The notes beneath the pieces are model-generated. The model had not been told where the DNA came from, did not search any database, and was given only the letters and a program-made list of their open reading frames with translations. The position numbers and the translations under genes were made by a program. A stretch of 18,543 nt of DNA from Bacteroidota bacterium (lineage in GTDB: Bacteria > Bacteroidota > Bacteroidia > Cytophagales > Cyclobacteriaceae). Shown piece after piece: positions 14,318-18,543 of the stretch. The stretch's first letter is position 1; each line of letters opens with the position of its first letter. The DNA is taken from positions 1-18,543 of the forward strand of contig JAEZEH010000010.1 of assembly GCA_023417785.1 (NCBI GenBank), given 5' to 3'.

Positions 14318-14424
14318 CGATTGCGGTGTTGGGCGTCGACGATCAAAATTTTGAAAAGCGGCGTTTAAACTGTCGAGAAACTGGGCCGGGAACGAGACCG
14401 GAAACGTTTGTGGGAACGATTGCG
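14315..14424. promoter_or_regulatory. Three copies of an 11-bp LacI-operator-like motif upstream of susC
   Basis: AATCGATTGCG (14315-14325), AAACGTTTGTG (14402-14412) and GAACGATTGCG (14414-14424) fit RAWCGWTTGYG. The second and third start 12 bases apart, about one helical turn. The core AACGWTTG resembles LacI/GalR/CcpA-family operators. The array lies 129-238 bases before the SusC start. The assignment to a regulator is inference. Confidence 0.45.
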
Positions 14425-14480
14425 AAAAAATTTTATGTAATTTTCGGTCGCTTTTGAAACCAAATTTTTACTTTCGGTTA

Positions 14481-14514
14481 ATGTGCAATCCGAAGAATAT
14501 TTTGGATTGTGCAT
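14481..14514 (+). promoter_or_regulatory. Leader hairpin upstream of susC
   Basis: ATGTGCAATCC (14481-14491) pairs with GGATTGTGCAT (14504-14514), an 11-bp stem with two G-U pairs and a 12-base loop, 38 bases before the SusC ATG. Near-matches to the -7 element occur just upstream (TACTTTCG at 14469-14476) and in the loop (TATTTTG), so it may be an RNA leader structure or a DNA site at the promoter. Confidence 0.45.
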
Positions 14515-14552
14515 GGAATCCCAAACATTTAGTAAACCAAACCAAACCAATT

Positions 14553-17500
14553 ATGAAGAAAATCTACATACGGTGGAGTATGTCGACGGCTCTGCTGTTG
14601 ATGCTTGCATCTGTAGTTCTTGCCCAGGAACGAACTGTCACGGGCAAGGTAACAGACGAGAGTGGCTCTGAGATGCCTGGAGTTAACGTTATTGTTAAAG
14701 GGACTGCCAGCGGTACTTCGACCGATGCTGACGGGTCCTACGCCATTTCTGTGCGGGATGCGGAAGCAATCCTGGTCGTTTCGTTTGTCGGCTACCAACC
14801 ACAGGAAGTGGCGGTCGGATCGAGAACTAACATCGACGTTGAATTAGTTCCGGATACCCAAACCCTGTCAGAGTTAATTGTTACTGGCTATACCTCCGAG
14901 CGGAAAAAGGATATTATAGGGTCGGTGGCAGTTGTAAACACGAAAATGACCGTTGCACAACCGGCTTCAAATTTAAGTTCGATGTTACAGGGACGCGCTG
15001 CAGGTATTACCGTAAGCGGAACAGGTGCGCCCGGCGCTGCTTCCAAAGTGCGTATTCGGGGATTTGTTTCTTTCGGAAATAACGATCCGCTCTACGTGAT
15101 CGATGGAGTTCCAACAGATAATGCAAACTCACTGAACCCTCAGGATATTGAATCTATCCAGGTTTTAAAGGATCCGGTGTCAGCGTCTATATACGGTTCG
15201 CGGGCTGCGAATGGAGTTATTGTTATCACGACAAAGTCGGGGACGTCCGGGAAGCATGAGATATCATATGATGGGTATGTGGGTACGCAAATGGTGCCGG
15301 ACCGCGCGTATCCCAAAATGCTAAACACTCAGCAATATGCTGACTATCTATGGCGCTCGTTTGAAGGCGCTGGCATTGCTCCTCAAAGTCAGATTTTTGG
15401 CAATGGTGCAAGTCCCGTAATTCCTGCGCAGATGTGGACCTCCATGAATGCGAACAACCCCGGAGGCCATCCAAATCCTGCAAACTATGAGATATTTCAG
15501 GACCTTAATCCGGATTTGTACGGACCATATCAAATCTACAATACCAGCCCCGGTACCGACTGGCACCGCGAAATAACTCAGAATGCACCTATTCAGAATC
15601 ATCAAATCACAGCAACTGGCGGAGGCGAGAAAGCTCGGTATGCACTGGGATTAAATTACTTCGGTCAGGATGGGATATATAAGCACACAACATTTAATAG
15701 GTATTCAATCCGTGCAAATACATCTTTTAATCCAGTTAAGTTTTTGACGATAGGGCAAAATCTGCAAGTGGGGTACACTGATCAAAAAGGAGGAAGTGGT
15801 AATCCGCAGGACCTCGGCGGCGGACTTGACTTCTCAGGCGAAGGGAACGCCTGGGCGCAGGCGTATCGGATGGTTCCTTATATCCCGGTATACGACATAA
15901 ATGGCGGATTCGGTGGGAATGGCATTGGGGAATCGGGTAACGGAACGAATCCAGTCGCTGCGTTGTGGCGTGGACGAAATAACAGATTCGGAGGTTTTAA
16001 TATCCTTGGAAACATTTATGCCCGGATTAACTTTCTCAAGAACTTCACGCTTTCATCTTCCTTTGGGATTGACCAGCGGATCGGCAATGGTTCAGCATTC
16101 ACATACATCACATATGAAAGAGCTGAAAACCAAAAAAATAATAACTTCAATGAGTTTTTCTTCCGAGGCGGAACGTGGACATGGACGAACAGTCTGATGT
16201 GGGCGAACAAATTTGCCGACAAGCACGACGTTCGGATTTTCGCAGCCGTTGAATCTGTTTCTGAACAATACCGGACTTTGAACGCGTCCCGTCAGGATTA
16301 CGATTTTAGTGATCCGGATTTCGTATCAATCAACTCGGGCAAAAACCTCCCTCAAAATGGCGGAGCGCCGTCAACCCCTCGATCGCTATATTCAATCTTT
16401 GGGAAGGCCGAGTATCAATTTGACGAGCGCTACTTATTCAGCTTTACGGTTCGGCGTGACGCATCCTCGGCCTTCGGCCCTGAAAATCGCGAAGCTGTAT
16501 TTCCGGCAGTGGGTGCAGGGTGGAGAATTTCTGAAGAAAATTTCATGGCTGGGTTAGGCTGGGTTTCTGAACTAAAATTGAGAGGGGGTTGGGGCCAGAT
16601 GGGAAGCCAACGGAACGTACCAACTACCAACGCCTATTCTTTCTATACCGCGAATATCAATTCTACAGCCTACGATATAACTGGCAACAATGGTGCGGTG
16701 GCCATTGGGTACCGCCCTGCGGTGGTTGGAAACCCGAGTACCAAATGGGAAACGGCTACCATGTTCAATGTCGGGCTTGATGCCAGCTTGTTCAATGACA
16801 AACTTTCTTTTACGGTTGAATATTTCGACAACACCACTGAAGATCTTCTGGTGGCACGGCAAAGAAATGGCCTGGCCCCGGTAGCTGGTCAGCCGTTAAT
16901 CAACGTGGGTACGATGTCTAATAAAGGAATTGATGGCAGCGTATCAACACGTGGTGACTTTGGTTCGTCAGGGCTTTCTTATGATGTTGCGGTTAATATC
17001 ACCCATTATAAAAATGAAGCGGAAAAGCTTGATGCCGAAGGAGTCGCGTTCTTTGAGCAGGGTGCAGGACGTCTCAGCCCTGTCCAGCGAACCGAAGCCG
17101 GTCAGACTATGTCAACTTTCTGGGGTTATCAAATTGATGGCATTTTCCAGAATCAGGCCGAAGTTGATGCCCATGCTGCAATGCCTTACAAACGAGTCGG
17201 ATCCTGGAAGATTCGTGACATAAACAACGATGGTGAAATCGATACGGATGATCAAACCTACCTGGGAAGCCCAATTCCTAAATTCCAACTGGGAACTGAT
17301 ATTGTTCTTAAATACAGAGGCTTCGACCTGAATGCATTCTTTTTCTGGAACTATGGAAACAAAGTTTATAATTATACGAAATACTGGACCGATCTGAGAG
17401 GATTCGTCGGTGGTGTTAGCGAAAGAGTTCTCACGGATTCCTGGAGTGAAACAAATCGCGAGGGAACTCTTCCTGTTATAAACGCAAACGATACGTATTC

Positions 17501-17777
17501 AAATTCAATTTCAACAAGTTATTACATTGAGGATGGATCATATCTAAGGTTGAGACAACTGCAATTGGGTTATACCTTCCCTGAGTCTGTCGTTAGCAAA
17601 GTTGGGTTGGGACGCGCCCGTGTTTATGTCCAGGGCCAAAATCTTTTTACAGTCACAAATTACACAGGACCGGATCCAGACATCAATATTCTTGGTGGAG
17701 AGTTGTCGATGGGTGTTGACCAATTCAGAACCCCATCACCCGCCGTATACATTGCTGGAGTTTCAATCGGTTTTTAA
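14553..17777 (+). CDS. SusC/RagA family TonB-linked outer-membrane transporter
   Basis: A 1074-residue outer-membrane transporter that imports glycans or peptides captured by a partner SusD lipoprotein, powered by TonB-ExbBD. The start is ATG at 14553, preceded by an A/C-rich leader; it gives a Sec signal (MKKIYIRWSM..., hydrophobic core to Ala24, cleavage before QERTVTG). Next is the carboxypeptidase-like regulatory domain (about 27-108: TVTGKVTDESGSEMPGVNV, GSYAIS, VVSFVGYQPQEV), then the plug (about 118-230) with the conserved LQGRAAGITVSGTGAPGAASKVRIRG region split across residues, DPLYVIDGVP and GSRAANGVIVITTKSG. The rest is the 22-strand barrel, with NNDGEIDTDDQTYLGSPIPKF-type segment and a C-terminus ending SIGF. 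The next gene is its SusD partner, 20 bases on. No substrate can be inferred. Confidence 0.96.
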   Translation: MKKIYIRWSMSTALLLMLASVVLAQERTVTGKVTDESGSEMPGVNVIVKGTASGTSTDADGSYAISVRDAEAILVVSFVGYQPQEVAVGSRTNIDVELVPDTQTLSELIVTGYTSERKKDIIGSVAVVNTKMTVAQPASNLSSMLQGRAAGITVSGTGAPGAASKVRIRGFVSFGNNDPLYVIDGVPTDNANSLNPQDIESIQVLKDPVSASIYGSRAANGVIVITTKSGTSGKHEISYDGYVGTQMVPDRAYPKMLNTQQYADYLWRSFEGAGIAPQSQIFGNGASPVIPAQMWTSMNANNPGGHPNPANYEIFQDLNPDLYGPYQIYNTSPGTDWHREITQNAPIQNHQITATGGGEKARYALGLNYFGQDGIYKHTTFNRYSIRANTSFNPVKFLTIGQNLQVGYTDQKGGSGNPQDLGGGLDFSGEGNAWAQAYRMVPYIPVYDINGGFGGNGIGESGNGTNPVAALWRGRNNRFGGFNILGNIYARINFLKNFTLSSSFGIDQRIGNGSAFTYITYERAENQKNNNFNEFFFRGGTWTWTNSLMWANKFADKHDVRIFAAVESVSEQYRTLNASRQDYDFSDPDFVSINSGKNLPQNGGAPSTPRSLYSIFGKAEYQFDERYLFSFTVRRDASSAFGPENREAVFPAVGAGWRISEENFMAGLGWVSELKLRGGWGQMGSQRNVPTTNAYSFYTANINSTAYDITGNNGAVAIGYRPAVVGNPSTKWETATMFNVGLDASLFNDKLSFTVEYFDNTTEDLLVARQRNGLAPVAGQPLINVGTMSNKGIDGSVSTRGDFGSSGLSYDVAVNITHYKNEAEKLDAEGVAFFEQGAGRLSPVQRTEAGQTMSTFWGYQIDGIFQNQAEVDAHAAMPYKRVGSWKIRDINNDGEIDTDDQTYLGSPIPKFQLGTDIVLKYRGFDLNAFFFWNYGNKVYNYTKYWTDLRGFVGGVSERVLTDSWSETNREGTLPVINANDTYSNSISTSYYIEDGSYLRLRQLQLGYTFPESVVSKVGLGRARVYVQGQNLFTVTNYTGPDPDINILGGELSMGVDQFRTPSPAVYIAGVSIGF

Positions 17778-17797
17778 TCATAAAGGACAACAGTACT

Positions 17798-18543
17798 ATG
17801 AAAACCTATCTGAAAATATTTTTATTAACAAGTTTCTTATCATCAGGAATAGTAATTTCCTGTAGCGATGAGTTTCTGGAACAGCCGCCGCTGGGTGCCA
17901 TTTCGGAATTGTCACTGGCCAATAAAGCTGGGGTGGAGGGTTCGCTTATACAAACTTACCGAACGCTTCAGGGAACAAATGTGTCAGCCTGGTATACCAG
18001 CCCTTCGAATTGGGCATGGGGGAGTATTCGCTCTGAAGAATCTTATAAAGGTTCGGAATCAGCCGATCAGGGACCTGAACTTAATCCTGTCGAACGTTAT
18101 GCTATCCTTCCAAATCATGGACCTACACTGAATAAATGGACGGCATGTTACGATGGAGTCGGTATGGCCAATACAACCCTCCGGCTAATGGATGCAGCAA
18201 CGGATATGACAGATGCCGAGAAGCTGCAGGTTGAGGCGCAGGCGCGATTTATCCGTGGCTTTCATCATTTTGAAGCGAAACGGAATTTTAACAAAGTTCC
18301 TTACGTGCCCGAGACTGCAATAACTACCGAAGACTTCCGAAGCATTAAGAATGATGTCGATATCTACCCCCAGATAGATGCGGACCTTCAGTTTGCGTAC
18401 GATAACCTTCCGGACACACAAACCCAGGTGGGACGGGTAAACAAGTGGGCAGCTGGTGCCTTCCTGGGGAAATCCCTGTTATACCAGAAGAGATTCGGAG
18501 ATGCGCTGTTAATCTTCAACGAACTGATCGCGAATGGAAAGAC
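17798..18543 (+). CDS. SusD/RagB family nutrient-binding lipoprotein, 5' part (runs off window)
   Basis: Surface lipoprotein that caps the SusC barrel and binds the substrate. The frame opens at ATG 17798 after an AAAGGA ribosome binding site and stays open to the window end; about 248 residues are seen, roughly half of a usual SusD. The N-terminus is a lipoprotein signal with the acylated Cys22 (VISCSDEFLEQPP), the standard SusD opening. The helical TPR-like scaffold follows, with KWTACYDGVGMANTTLRLM, AEKLQVEAQARFIRGFHHFE, and KWAAGAFLGKSLLYQKRFGDAL. It directly follows the SusC gene, so the pair is one operon; downstream enzymes that would reveal the substrate lie outside. Confidence 0.93.
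   Translation, partial: MKTYLKIFLLTSFLSSGIVISCSDEFLEQPPLGAISELSLANKAGVEGSLIQTYRTLQGTNVSAWYTSPSNWAWGSIRSEESYKGSESADQGPELNPVERYAILPNHGPTLNKWTACYDGVGMANTTLRLMDAATDMTDAEKLQVEAQARFIRGFHHFEAKRNFNKVPYVPETAITTEDFRSIKNDVDIYPQIDADLQFAYDNLPDTQTQVGRVNKWAAGAFLGKSLLYQKRFGDALLIFNELIANGK

Noticed and set aside
14202..14330. T-box riboswitch in the cysS leader
   Set aside because: No T-box consensus (AGGGUGGNACCGCG type) is visible, and T-boxes are not expected in Bacteroidota.
17868..18131. Plus-strand open frame of 87 codons near the right end
   Set aside because: It is out of frame with the SusD reading frame that starts at 17798 and has no family resemblance.

Overview
The window reads as a chromosomal segment of a Bacteroidota bacterium, probably from the Cytophagales or a related order (lineage is inference). 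The grounds are a SusC/SusD outer-membrane pair, several copies of the Bacteroidota -7 promoter element TAnnTTTG, few obvious Shine-Dalgarno sites, and a chromosomal mix of housekeeping genes with Bacteroidota-type surface proteins. No transposase, integrase, phage gene or CRISPR array was seen.

Layout. 1-795: 3' part of a CCA-adding tRNA nucleotidyltransferase gene. 796-1171: non-coding, with three kinds of short repeat including sixteen copies of a heptamer. 1172-2286: an ECF sigma factor overlapping a membrane protein that is probably its anti-sigma factor. 2287-3937, minus strand: SRP RNA (not a protein gene), a TalC-type transaldolase, then ftsE; the transaldolase terminator appears to carry the ftsE promoter in its loop. 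3989-4797: a GNAT acetyltransferase and a divergent 79-residue hypothetical gene. 4818-6803, minus strand: a small hypothetical gene coupled to yidD, then a Tat-exported Gfo/Idh/MocA oxidoreductase. 6873-8750: an NMN adenylyltransferase/Nudix fusion with a degraded first domain, followed by a divergent PRPP synthetase. 8962-10043: an exported double-NIPSNAP protein and a divergent two-helix membrane protein. 10054-12638, minus strand: an LTA-synthase-type sulfatase-fold membrane enzyme overlapping an outer-membrane protein gene. 12690-14201: cysS. 14202-14552: a regulatory region with hairpins and three copies of an 11-bp LacI-like half-site. 14553 to the end: a SusC-type TonB-dependent transporter and the 5' part of its SusD lipoprotein.

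Functional groupings. The Nudix/PRPP synthetase pair could form a route ADP-ribose to ribose 5-phosphate to PRPP, i.e. recycling of NAD breakdown products. The sulfatase-fold enzyme and the outer-membrane protein are translationally coupled and may act together at the envelope. SusC and SusD form a nutrient uptake complex whose further operon lies beyond the right edge.

No wholly new system is clear. The strongest leads are the degraded adenylyltransferase domain paired with an atypical Prs, the promoter nested in a terminator, the 11-bp motif array upstream of susC, and the heptamer tandem repeat.
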